Shown: piece by piece, positions 43,906 through 56,159 of the stretch
Numbering within the stretch: position 1 is the stretch's first letter
Layout of the letters: the number at the start of each line of letters is the position of its first letter
Source: Diphasiastrum complanatum
Taxonomy: Eukaryota; Streptophyta; Lycopodiopsida; Lycopodiales; Lycopodiaceae
Direction: 5' to 3'
Assembly (NCBI GenBank): GCA_029204225.1
Contig: CM055102.1
Span: 38,825,014 to 38,889,013, forward strand
DNA: 64,000 nucleotides
Position numbers and translations under genes: made by a program
Notes under the pieces: model-generated
Told to the model about the DNA's origin: nothing
Databases searched by the model: none
What the model saw: the letters and a program-made list of their open reading frames with translations, nothing else

Positions 43906-44735
43906 TTTTTTGTCATTTTGGTGGATTCATCGTTGTTGGTCTGATAAGGACCTCTTCTGTTGAACAATCCGAGGGTCGAACGGGCAAAATGCCGTATCGT
44001 GCGATGTTGCATTGCACAGATGGCAGAATCTATGTGTCAGTCTCAGATTTTGCATTAGGACTGGACACTCGTTTGTCGTATGGTTTTGTGTGCACACTGA
44101 ACACCATACATTTTTCCGTCTTGGATACTGCAACTGGTTTGGTTCCGGTTGATGTGGCGTTACTGCTACAGCTCCCTTCATGGTAGTCCGACTAGGACCA
44201 CATGATCACCGCATGATTGGGAGTTAGGGCTGCACTGCACTCGGATCATAAGTGTTTGACCCGCTCAATATAGTCCCTGACCCTTTCTCGTTTTCCCATC
44301 TTGACTTTGATCAGCAGGAGGAACGGGTCTTCTAGGAACTTTCTTGGTTTAAAGCGCATAATGAGAGCCGCTTTAACCACTTCCCAGGTAGATTTTTCTT
44401 TCTCTGACAGGTTGAAAAACCAACCCTGAGCCACTGCAATAAGGACATGGGGAACAACATCAGCTTCTCCGTAGTGTCCGTTCGCCATAGATTTCACAAG
44501 CTTGCTCGTAGATCTAGAGGAATCGGATGGGATATGATGATCCGTCGTATTTTGGTATTTCCATCCGTGGTGCTCTCCGGACTGCCTGCAAGGGAGCAAC
44601 ATGTACGGGTTGGCCCATTGGATCCATTGGTGCTGGTTCCGGTTCTGCCTCTTGTTGCACGGTTGCTAATCTGGGAAGGTGTGGTGTCTGATCTGCTATC
44701 CTTCGTGCTATTGATCGTCCCGATCTCAGATTCAT
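43906..44735 (-). pseudogene. Gypsy gag of the second element
   Basis: The start MNLRSGRSIARRIADQTPHL (44735) leads to IPKYDGSSYPIRFL; capsid continues in frame 44602-44246 (GWFFNLSEKEKSTWEVVKAA, MRFKPRKFLEDPFLLL, RERVRDYIERV). Two CCHC knuckles lie in 44181-43927: CSVCTQNHTTNEC and CHLCNATSHDTAFC. Gag is spread over three frames, so it is broken. Two knuckles instead of one is a lineage feature worth using in classification. Confidence 0.8.
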
Positions 44736-45110
44736 CCGATGGTGGGTTCCAAAGTGATTGGATCTTGCTTATACAGTAGGATGCAGTCTAGATCTCAAGG
44801 ATCTGATCGATCTGATCGGTCGGAAGTGAATTTTAGATGTTTTACGGTGGTTTTTCCTTGATAACTTTTTACTCCTTGTACTAATTGACTTGAGATTTTG
44901 ACAGTAGCTGGATCTGATGCAGATCTTTTCACTGATCTGGTTTGCGAGGGTTCTCTTGTGCGAGGGTTGGCTGTGCCAGGGTTCTTTAGCTATTTTTGCA
45001 GATAAAAAACCTGATATCTCTCTGATCTTTGGGAAGTAACTCTCGCAAGGCTCACAGTAGCTGGATCTGGGTCAGATCTCACTATAGAATTCTCTGCGAG
45101 AGGTAACTCT
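44736..45110 (-). mobile_element. Leader/LTR remnant of the second gypsy element
   Basis: Non-coding; carries the same GCGAGGGTT and AACTCTCGCA words as the LTRs at 35.5 and 41.4-42.4 kb. No primer site was found. Confidence 0.4.
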
Positions 45111-46419
45111 TGGCTAAGTATTGGGTTCGCATGGCAGTGTCACATGGCAAAACGCACATATGTGTAATTGTGTGATAACTACAGAGAAGCATACATTTTG
45201 ACATGATACTGAATGCAATAAGAAGATGGATTGATTCAGTAAGTAGAATATACAAAGTCAGATGATGATGAGCACAAAACAATAGCAGATGCAATCGCGT
45301 ACTCGAAACTATCTCTGAGTAACTGATAACTTTGTTTGATGTACTTCCGCTGGTAGACAGAAGGCGCTAAGTAGCAATACTCAAACAAGACACTAATATA
45401 ACTCTATGAGTTCTTCTCCTCTGTGTTTTCTCTCTCTCTTTGTTTTTCTTCTATATGGTTAGCTATTTATACTAAAGCAATTTAAGCTTATCCAATTAGG
45501 TTAGCTGAATCAGGTCGTAGGTCGCAATTGACAGCTAGCCATAATGCATTGTCATCCATTCAGTAAGGACTTCCTAGACATTTGCTTGCAAGTGGTTAGG
45601 AGAAGTCTTTAGTTTTATAATAGACGAAAACAGTAATTGTCTTCCTTTAACATCTTCAACTTTTCGATCAGACAAGCTTTTTTTCACATAATATCATAAG
45701 GGTGAGTACACTTGTGAAAATTGGAAATTTTACTCTAAAATAGTGATCTACTAATGAATTGATCTTGCCAGTCTCCAATTTTGAGAATTTGATCTCGCCC
45801 ATCACTCTAAATATCCATCTTAGCGTACTTTAACTCTAGTCAAAAGTGCTAGTACAGACTTGAAAATTTAGTCCGAAAAAGCCCTCCCAAACATCTGACT
45901 GAAATTGTCCTCTCTAAGCCTCATCCTTCATCAAATGACCTCGCTCTCTTCAACATAGTATTATCACATCTTGAGAAGGTTAAATTGAGGTTGGCGAGTA
46001 CAGATATTTCTCCATCATCCCAGGAGAGCACAAATCAAAGAAAACACCTTTTTTTTTCTTTGAGCCTCAAAACTTGAAATCCAATTTCACCCCATTGAAA
46101 CTTGAAAGATCTGAGTAAGTTCTACCTACTATCAAATGGGCAAGTACAAATCTAATAAAAAGCTCATGTTTTTCATGTGAATCTTTTTTCTTAGTCTGCA
46201 TTCCCCAAGTTCTCCTTAGATCACAAATCTTAAGATCCGATTTCTCTCATTTGATATCTTATAGATCTGAATATGCAAAATTCACTACCCAAAAAGAGAA
46301 GTCAAATTGTACATAGATCTTAAGATTTGAGAAGAAATTCTTTCTCTAACATTTTGCTTTTCCTCTCCTTTTGCTCTCCACAAATCTTCCTATATACCCC
46401 ACCATTTGTTTTGTCCAGA
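45111..46419. other. No gene recognised; possible minus-strand LTR promoter
   Basis: A minus-strand TATAAATA lies at 45464-45471 next to a CT-rich stretch, resembling an LTR promoter, but termini are not identifiable. The rest (45.6-46.4 kb) has no domain-bearing ORF. Confidence 0.3.
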
Positions 46420-47010
46420 TCACTATGACAAAGCAACAAACGCTTGAATATTGACTTGCCTTCTGTTTTTTTGTTTTGTATGTATATCCTTATTGCTGCC
46501 CACTGCCGTGGACTTGAGTGACTGAACTATCGCACTTGTAATTGTTAGTGATTTTTTTGGCTCATCCTTCCATGCCAAAGGAAAATTTCAATGCTGCAGA
46601 TTGAAAGGCAACTCTACCCTTCAAAAAAATAGGTTTATGTTAAAAATGATGAAATGCTCATTTATTTAGTTTGATATTTGAAGGGTGCATGAATTAAATG
46701 CCCTTAATTTGAAGGGCAAAAGGCCTAGGATGGGCATTTTGCTCTTCAATCTACAGCACTTGAAAGGATGTTTGTAAAACAAAATCACCGTTTTTGAGAC
46801 AGATTCCCCTCTATAGTCATTAGTTGTTTTCTCATAACAAGATTATGTGTTCTCACTTGAACATGCAATTTCTATTCAATCTTTTCAAGAGTCATCATTG
46901 ACTCTCCTCATGAGAGTTACTCTACGGAAAATGGATTGTAATCATAAGAGTGAAAGACAATAAGTTAAAAATATCAAAGTATAAATACGACAGCATTGCT
47001 AATTATCACA
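46420..47010 (-). repeat. Diverged copy of the dirigent upstream region
   Basis: CACTATGACAAAGCAACAAA and following sequence match 29008-29345 (the region upstream of the left dirigent gene) in the same orientation, then 46915-47000 matches 30085-30150. The orientation implies a dirigent gene body to the left on the minus strand, but none is there; the two detached gene halves are on the plus strand. Confidence 0.75.
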
Positions 47011-47119
47011 TGAACGAGCCTGGGTTGGTTATAGATGATCACATGGTGAAGGGAATGAAATGGTGACCATCTTAAGGAATCAATTTTTTTTGTTTAATGT
47101 GTTAGAATTAAATGTGTGT
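47011..47119. other. Short spacer before the LTR
   Basis: Nothing recognised. Confidence 0.3.
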
Positions 47120-47774
47120 TGTGAAAATTGTCAACATTTCCTAGCTAGTTTGAGGCCTAAATTGGCTAAAATTGTAAATAGTTTTGGTTCTGGAGTTTTG
47201 CACGTGTGAACCAGGCCACAATGTTTTTATTTACTGTATTTTTTCAGTATGATGAAGTGTCAAACTTCATACCCTTCAAAATGAGACCATTTTGATGTAT
47301 TTTGGTCATATAAGCCATTTTTAGCTATTTTTCCTATATAGGGAATATCTAGGGTCAAGTACCTTCTAGAGAGAGGAGAGAGAGTCATCTTCCTCATCCA
47401 TAAATAGTAGGGAAGTCGTGGAGAACAGGTTGGAGAAACCTTTTGTATGCTTCATTGAGATCAATAGATCATTGTCATTGTTTCTTCCTCCATTGAGAGC
47501 ATTGTTGTGTGTATTGTCTTCAAGCTATTGTGTATGATCTTAGGTGCTTTCCAAAAGTGGTAGGCTGATGTATTATGGACTGTATAATGCTATTTTGGGC
47601 CGCACTTGATGTTTATGGAAGTTTCCATTTGTGATAAATGCTTTTTGATCAAGTTCTTTGCATTCTAGGTAGCATAGAATGTGTTGCCAATTCCTAGCTT
47701 ATGTAGTTTGGAGTGCAAGCATTCAAGCCAATGATCTTGGAGTTTAGATCCACTTAGGATCTGTATTTTTCACA
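47120..47774 (+). mobile_element. Ty1/copia LTR (TGTGAAAATTG family), probably solo
   Basis: It starts TGTGAAAATTGTCAAC and ends TATTTTTCACA, and contains a CACGTGTGAA word. It is not followed by a primer site and has no coding sequence attached. It interrupts DNA that is collinear with 30.1-30.26 kb. No clear 5-bp duplication (TGTGT versus TGTCC). Confidence 0.55.
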
Positions 47775-48429
47775 TGTCCCCTAGGAGCTTTCTTTTCATG
47801 TCCGATAAGAACATAATATAATATGTACAAGATGACCACTTGCACATAATTTTATTACAAGAGACATGATGGCCAACATATGCTGTTAGAGCTCGACCCG
47901 TTGCCAAATGTGGAGTGTTAGAATGTTGAAATGGCAGCCCCATTGACCAAGGAATCTGCTACGAATCACAAGACTTTGAAAACAATTGTAATTCCAATGT
48001 TTATTAGCTGTTGGATTTAAAAAAATGATTTCAAATGGTAATGAATGACAAACTAGCAAGCCTGACATGCTTGGCCACCCCATGACTGATCTTGGATTAT
48101 TATCCCATAAGGAGGTCAGTAGGCCTACCTCGACCCATAATTTAATAATGATTATGAGGGGTTTGGGGCCCTCGTGTGCATATGGTCATAATTAATGGTT
48201 GGAGGCCTAAAGTTAAGATGGTGGATTTTTATGGGTCTATCAGTGATTCATTGAAGAACTAGATGGCATGGCCCAGTTAGCTGCAGATGTGTCCAATGAT
48301 GAGTCACAGTGCACTACTAGTGGTGCATGGACCTTGGAGGATAGACGTATACCCATTGGGCTCTCACTAGTGTATGCTTGATTTGGATGTTAGTAGCTAC
48401 ATGCTACTGGTGTGATTCCTCTATCCCTT
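47775..48429. other. Flank with duplicated block, no gene
   Basis: 47925-47990 (TGAAATGGCAGCCCCATTGA...) matches 30188-30255. The rest up to the dirigent fragment has no recognised feature. Confidence 0.5.
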
Positions 48430-48822
48430 GTGTCCGTAACAGGTTACAATGCTAGCGATATTCAAAATGAATTAGCTCACAACTTATTTGGACAGATCTT
48501 CATGTTCGACGATCCGGTAACCCAGGGATCTTCTCTAACATCTCCAAGCTTGGGAAGAGCTCGAGGCACTTACGCTTTTATCTCCAAAGAAGAATTTCTT
48601 ATATTCATGAGCTTCACGGTTAGTTTCAAAACTGGAAAGTGCAACGGCAGCAATCTCAACATAGTTGGAGGTGATCCGAATCAAAGTGTATATTCTATCG
48701 TGGGAGGAACGGGAGAGTTCATCCTTGCAAGGGGAATCCTCGAGCAAGAGCTTGTCAATGCTTTTGGACCATTCCATGGATCATCCACCTTATCACACAA
48801 TGCCACTATCTACTTAGATTAA
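48430..48822 (+). pseudogene. Dirigent gene, 3' half (codon 68 to stop)
   Basis: Homology to the intact dirigent genes begins at codon 68 (VSVTGYNASDIQNELAHNLF) and runs without stop or frameshift to the natural end (LSHNATIYLD, stop 48820-48822). It contains FGQIFMFDDPVTQG, LGRARGTYAF and YSIVGGTGEFILARG. An ATG at 48412 lies in unrelated sequence. The 3' flank to about 49015 also matches the flank of the intact copies. Together with 31585-31907 it would complete one gene, but the halves are 16.5 kb apart. No signal peptide, so not functional alone. Confidence 0.9.
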
Positions 48823-49044
48823 GTTAGGCATTGCATCTTCAAAAAAGACGCCTCTTCTTTGGTTGAATCCATATGGAAGCCACATGTTTGATCAAGTTGA
48901 AAGCTGTAAAATCGTTTTGTTTTGATTTATTAAATGAAGATGTTGCCCTAATAGGTGCATACGCATTTTCTTAACTCGTTATAACTCATACATATTCAAT
49001 ACTCTAGATGGTATAGGTTGATATAATAGTTTATGGTGATCCAT
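48823..49044 (+). repeat. 3' flank of the split dirigent gene
   Basis: Collinear with 60550-60725 (GTTAGGCATTGCATCTTC..., then ATACATATTCAAT) until about 49010; then the copia element begins. Confidence 0.7.
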
Positions 49045-52000
49045 ACAACCACTCAAAAAATCCATAAGTTAGTTTCTTGGATGGAGGATCCACAAGCTCC
49101 CAAGTATTGTTGGTGATCAATGCATCTTACTCTTTCTTCAAGGCATCATACCACTCCTTGGTATTGAGTGCCTCTTGTACATTCTTTGGCTCTTCATGAG
49201 AGACATAAAAAACATAATTAGTGGAATCAAGATCCACTTCTTTGCCTTTGTCAACATATGAGAGCCTCTTAGGCTCGGATCTATCTCTCATGGATCTTCT
49301 TGGTGAGAAAATCCGAGGAGAGTCTTCTTCAAATCTCAACCCCATCACATCATGATTGTCTTTAAAATCAATAATTGATGATGCATCCATAAAAGATGAG
49401 TGTTGATCTTCATGAAAGACAACATCTCTACTTTTAATAATTTGAGAAGTAGAGAGTATAAAGACTTCATAGGCCTTCTTGGTGGATGAGTATCCAACCA
49501 TGATCCCTTTACATGCACTAGGATCTTCCTTCTTCCTTGTTTCCAAGGGAATATGGACAAAGCATAAGCATCCAAAAACTCTAAGGTGATCAACCTTAGG
49601 CTTCTTCAAAAATAACATTTCATATGGTGACTTTCCTCCAAGAGCTATATGTGGGAGCCTATTGCAAAGATAATTTGCACAATCAATGGCTTCTCCCCAA
49701 AAATCTTTGGGCAAAGATGCTCAATTCTCGTAGATTTTGCACATTCACATAGAGATCTATTCTTTCTCTCGGCCACTCCATTTTGAGATGGAGAGTAGGC
49801 ACAAGAGAACTCTCTTTTAATGCCTTCAAGCTCAAAAAAATCTTGAAATTTATTGGAGATATATTCACCACCTCCATCACTTCTAAGAGCTTTAATCTTA
49901 AATGAGAATTGCTTCTCTACATAAGCTTTGAAATAAGGAAGCAAGAAGATATATCCAAGTGAATCTTGTGTAATCATCAATGAAAGTAACAAAACAAGTG
50001 GCTCCTCCCTTGCTTGTAGTTGATGAGAAATGCACATCTAAGTGGATTAACTCCAAAGGATGCTTGCTTTTGATAGAAGATTTTGTAAATGGCTTTTTGT
50101 GAGATTTAGCAATAGCACAAGCCTCACAAGGCTTGATCTTCTTGGAGAGTGACTTTGGCAAGCCAATAGCTTTGGCTTCTTTGATCATAGAGAGCATGGA
50201 TTTGTAGTTGGGATGTCCCAACCTCCTATGCCATAATTCCCCCATATAGAGCTTGTTCACAAGAGCAACATTACAAGCATTCACATACTCATTTGGATCT
50301 AGTTTATAGATGCCACCAAATCTAGATCCTAATGCAAGTATCCCATCGTTATTCTTGATAGTGCAAGTATCAACATTGAATTTTACATCAAGGCCATTAT
50401 CAAGCAATTGGCCAACACTAATAAGATTCTTGGTAAGCTTAGGTACATAAAGAACTTTAGAGAGAGAAATAACTTTAGAGGATGCAAGCTTCAAGGGAAT
50501 GTTCCCTCTGCCTTCAATAGGACATTCAAAATCATTTGCAGTGTATATTGATTTCTTGACTCCATCATAAGGTGCAATAGAAGAGAAAGAGTCCTTGGAG
50601 CTACACATATGTGAAGAGGCTCCACTATCAATATACCATAGGCCGTCCTTTTTGAAAGGAGTAGATGAGAAACTAGAGACCATAAGAGATCCCTCTCCAT
50701 CACTTGCAATAGTGTCTTCCTTCTCATTGGTAATGTTGGCTTGCTTGAGTTGATTCTTCTTCTTGAAGCAATTGGTGGCATAATGACCTTTCTTGCCACA
50801 ATAAAAGCACTTGATCTTCTTCTTCTTGAGCTTGGATGATGAAGCATTAGAGGAATCATCTTCCTCCTCATCTTTGTCTTTGGATTTGACTTTTTCCTTG
50901 CTTGAGGATTGTTGATGTTGGTTCTTGCTCCTCCCTTTGTGCTTATCCTTGGCAAAGAGTTTGCCATCATTATGAGTGAGAGAAAGCTTGTCCATCCTCA
51001 AGAGCTTGTACTCTTGTCTTGATTCTTCCGAAATTAGCACACTTTGGAGAGCCTCCAAACTTGGTAGCTCCTCCTTAATGGCATAGGATTGGACAAGGTT
51101 ATCAAATTCACTTCTCAAGCCATTGAGAATGACTTGAACTAGCTCATTTTGATTGATGGAATCACCAATACAAGCAAGTTCTCTATGAATATCTTTTACT
51201 CTCAAAACATAACTAGATGCACTCTCATCACTCTTTTGGCTACTTTGAAAGATTTGATTCCTAAGCGTGAGAAGCCTAGAGGTATTCTTAGCCTCGTAGA
51301 TAGTCTTGAGACAATACCGAGCTTCTTTGGTTGTTGTACAAGTACCTATCTCCCTCAATATCTCATTAGAGACATTCATCTTAATGTAGTGGAGAGCCAT
51401 CCTAGCTCTCTTTTTGTATTTTTGAACCTCTTGAAGAACTTGAGATTCTTCTTCAAGGCCAAGAACTATGTCCATCACGTCTTGAAGGATCAAGATGGAC
51501 TCCATCCTCATTTTCCAAATTGAATAGTTTGAAGTGGTCAATCTTTCACTTGGTTCCAACAAGGATGAACCCATTGAAGACATTTGAAGTGAAGAAAACT
51601 CAAATGATGAACAATAAACGTTGCTACACACTCTCAATAGGATCCAGTAATAGAGTACTATCTCCTCCTATGAAAGATCTTGCAACTATTTGTGAATTGA
51701 TTCTCACTAGCTACACAAATCTCTCTAAAACATGATCTATTTCACATCAAATGATGGAGTATAGGCAAAGTTAGGATCAAACACTCTTAGCACGTGTGAA
51801 GTACTCTAAGAAACCAAATTTGACTTAAATACAATGATATTGCATGAAACAAAATGGCTAAGATCTCAAAACAGTGCCTAGATCACATATAGATGAGATT
51901 GGCAAGCATACAACTGTGATTTTGGATCAACCAAGCAATCTCTTGACCAAAACAAATGTGTCCACCCAGGTCTAGGTGCCCTACCTAACCCTCTTCAAAA

Positions 52001-52328
52001 GCTTATAGCTTCTGATTGGCTCAACCAAATGGAATGAAACTGATTGCATCAAAAACTAGACAAAAATAGCTTCAAAACAAGCTATCAAGCAAGATAAATG
52101 GATCAAGCATGAGAGGACACTTCCAAACTGAAATTGGATGTTACTCACACGTGTCTGAGCACCTAATTCCGTACAGTACCAGGTCAGACCCAATCAATGT
52201 CCTTTTGATCTCTTTTGATCCAAGATTGAACAAGATAGCTAGGAAAATGGGCCTTGACAACTTCTAGCTCAAGATTGATGAAAAAAATTTCACTTAGATG
52301 GATCAAAATGCATGGTAACCTTAGGTAG
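49045..52328 (-). pseudogene. Ty1/copia gag-protease-integrase polyprotein, broken
   Basis: The minus-strand frame 51637-49898 (579 codons) begins near MSSMGSSLLEPSERLTTSNY and holds gag (NYSIWKMRMESIL, RELACIGDSINQNELVQVIL), a CCHC knuckle (CFYCGKKGHYATNC, residues 277-290), protease (WYIDSGASSHM, residues 334-344), GAG-pre-integrase and the integrase zinc site (HRRLGHPNYK...CEACAIAKSHKKPF), then HLDVHFSSTTSKGG and FIDDYTRF. A small deletion plus frameshift near 49925 moves to the frame 50037-49645 (KALRSDGGGEY, SPSQNGVAERKNR), and another shift to 49714-49127 (integrase C-part, VFGCLCFVHIP, up to EPKNVQEALNTKEW at the RT entry). RT and RNase H are missing. The long open gag-integrase frame suggests recent decay. 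Confidence 0.92.
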
Positions 52329-52340
52329 GCTCTGATACCA
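52329..52340 (-). promoter_or_regulatory. Primer-binding site, initiator-Met tRNA (minus strand)
   Basis: The minus strand reads TGGTATCAGAGC directly after the LTR end ...TTCAACA. Confidence 0.92.
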
Positions 52341-53146
52341 TGTTGAATTCAACACGTGTGGATTGTCTACAACATGTACTTGTGATCTCCTAAGACGTGT
52401 AGATGCACCAAGATCAAGACTAGATTGAGATTCAAGATCAACCTTAGATCCTATCGCAAAAACACACTACTACATGCATTCAAGCACTTCCAACTCTCAC
52501 TCACACGTGTGGGAAGTATTCAAAAAATAATCTAAGTAAAAACAAGCTGCTCTCCTGGGGTAGAGAGAGAAAAAGCATCATGAGCTCTCGGGTAGAGAGA
52601 GAAAGCTAGAAATCCAATAACTCACAAAATCCATAAAATCACCAAATCAATTAGATCCGAAATGAGGAGTACAATGATACTAGTAGATCCACGAGCTACC
52701 ACTATGCTTAACTATGATTGGACCATACTTTGTCACCTCTTGATCCTATTGGACCATTGATCCATGCACCTCTTAATTCTATTGGACTATATTCAAGCAC
52801 ACCTCAATTTCCTATTGGACCTCTTGGAATTCATCAAACAAAAGCTTTACACTTGTCTACACTCTAATTGGCACGTGTCTAGCCTCTTACTCTATTTTGG
52901 CTCAATAGTGGCATTACAAGTGGAAATGCATAATTTGCCATCTATGCCAAATTTATTCCTATCTACATCCTACACCTAAATGCTTGATGGAAAAAACATA
53001 AGACCCCTATATCTAACATAGATAATCTTTTTCAATTCTTCACAAAGTACACTAGTTTCACACGTGGAAACAGGCTCCACACATGTGTGTCTATCCTATA
53101 TACAAGATTTTTGGCCTCTACCAAGCTTATTTTTGCATTTTTCACA
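52341..53146 (-). mobile_element. 5' LTR of the minus-strand copia element (806 bp)
   Basis: The minus strand starts TGTGAAAAATGC and ends CACGTGTTGAATTCAACA. The terminal TGTTGAATTCAACA (52341-52354) is a perfect palindrome. CACACGTGTG words occur as in the other TGTGAAAA LTRs. Repeated ATTGGAC blocks lie at 52.71-52.82 kb. Confidence 0.8.
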
Positions 53147-53905
53147 TCTTATTGTCGGAATAGAGATTGTCTTCTCCAAAAGACCTTAAAGAAAAATGAA
53201 CAACTTAAAAGAAATAATGAATCATTACAGAAGATAACAATCGATATCAAATCAGAATTGGCTAAGAAGAAGGTTGGAAATAATAAGCGAAAGCGAAAAA
53301 GTCACAAAGAGAAAGATCCGAGCCTAAGAGGCTTACATATGGAAATAAACGCAAGCAAGTGGAACTCAACTACACTAATTATGCTTATTTTGTTTCACAT
53401 AAGGAGCCAAAGGATGTATATGATGCACTCAACTCAAATGAATGGTTTCTAGCCATGAAGGAGGAATATGATACATTGATTGCCAACAAGACATGGAACT
53501 TGTGGATCTTCCATCCAACAAGCATACCATTGGTTGCAAATGGGTTTTTCGAGTCAAATATAATCAAGATGGCACAATCAACAAGTACAAGGCAAGACTT
53601 TGTGCAAAGGGTTTTGCTCAAGTTTATGGACTTGATTATGAGGAGACTTTTGCTCCAGTTGCAAAGATGGTATCAATTAGAATCATAATTTTTATTGCTT
53701 GTTTTTTCAAATGGCAAGTTTTTCAACTAGATATCTCTAATGCATTTTTAAATGGATATCTAGAAGAAGAGATTTATATGGATCAACCTATTGGGTTCAT
53801 CCAAGACAAGACCAAAGTTTGCTTGTTCTTCAAAAGTCTCTATGGACTAAAGCAAGCTCCAAGGTCATGGTATTCTCTTTTTTCAGGTTTCAACCTTCAG
53901 ACATA
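53147..53905 (+). pseudogene. Ty1/copia reverse transcriptase fragment, plus strand
   Basis: The sequence starts in the linker (basic KKKVGNNKRKRKSHKEKD) and then reads NYAYFVSHKEPKDVYDALNS in frame 53359-53688. After a frameshift it continues in 53493-53951 with the RT core: HTIGCKWVFRVKYNQDGTIN, AKGFAQVYGLDYEETFAPVA, VFQLDISNAFLNGYLEEEIY and KSLYGLKQAPRSWY. It ends before YVDD at about 53885-53905. The entry sequence matches the last residues of the minus-strand element (YVFYVSHEEPKNVQEALNTK), so both are the same family in opposite orientation. Confidence 0.88.
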
Positions 53906-55370
<1,465 letters not shown>

Positions 55371-55383
55371 TGGTGTCAGAGCT
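55371..55383 (+). promoter_or_regulatory. Primer-binding site, iMet-like with one change
   Basis: TGGTGTCAGAGCT differs from the standard TGGTATCAGAGC at one base and follows an LTR-type TTCACA end. Confidence 0.65.
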
Positions 55384-55440
55384 TGTGTTTCAGGTTATGA
55401 AGGAAGCAATCACATCTATCAATGATTTGAGAAGATATCA

Positions 55441-55704
55441 ATGCTAGAGCATGCTAGAGAAAATCAAGATCATGATTGGCCTGCTTTAGACTTAGATCTA
55501 AATAAAGTTACAACTAGAAGTAGGAAAGACCCACTAACTCTTTGAGATAAGAAAGAATCTAAGAGGGTAAAAAATGTGAATACTACAAAAACTACAAAAA
55601 GCGCAAAAAATGCGACAACCAAGGCGAACAGTCCACAAAAATTCCTAAAGACCCAGACTTTAATAGATCTAATGAAAAATACTATGAACCAGATATCAGT
55701 TTAG
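55441..55704 (+). pseudogene. Lys-rich gag-like frame with one internal stop
   Basis: The ATG at 55441 opens MLEHARENQDHDWPALDLDL, stops at TGA 55543-55545, and the same frame continues Lys/Asn/Thr-rich (DKKESKRVKNVNTTKTTKSA) to TAG at 55702. It starts 58 bp after the primer site, where an element's first ORF would be expected. The family is not recognised. Confidence 0.3.
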
Positions 55705-56159
55705 AGTCTAAGAAGCTCCTAGATGAAGATACAAAGAAAGTTAAGCATTAGAGAAAATATGGGCCCAAAGAGGGCCCTATAAGAAATGCCATGTAGGAGA
55801 GAGAAAAATAACTATAAAGTAATTATAATATCATTTTCTAACTTCTTTATGCATCTACCCACACTACTTTCCATGTAAATGAATGCACCTTAGTTTAGTC
55901 ACATCAAACTGGTGCTTAACCATAGTTAAAAAGTGCTGAAATATTTCCTCCCAATAGTTGGGAACACTCAAATATTTGAATTAGGAGTGAAATTTTTGAA
56001 ACAAAGCCTACGCCATCTCTATCTCCAGGGTCAAAAACAAGTGCTTAGCACCATCTCTATCTCCAGCAGAGTCGTTAGCGCCATCTCCAGCTTTGTTATT
56101 GTCATTGTGTTGTTTGTTACTATACTATTGTACTGATGACAAAGCTTTATCATCTTCAT
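55705..56159. other. No gene recognised
   Basis: A block near 56025-56095 repeats CGCCATCTC/ACCATCTCTATCTCCAG three to four times. Confidence 0.35.

Noticed and set aside
31908-48429. A 16.5-kb intron joining the two dirigent halves
   Set aside because: The intact copies have no intron at codon 67/68, the junctions lack convincing splice sites in register, and the interval is retroelement DNA.
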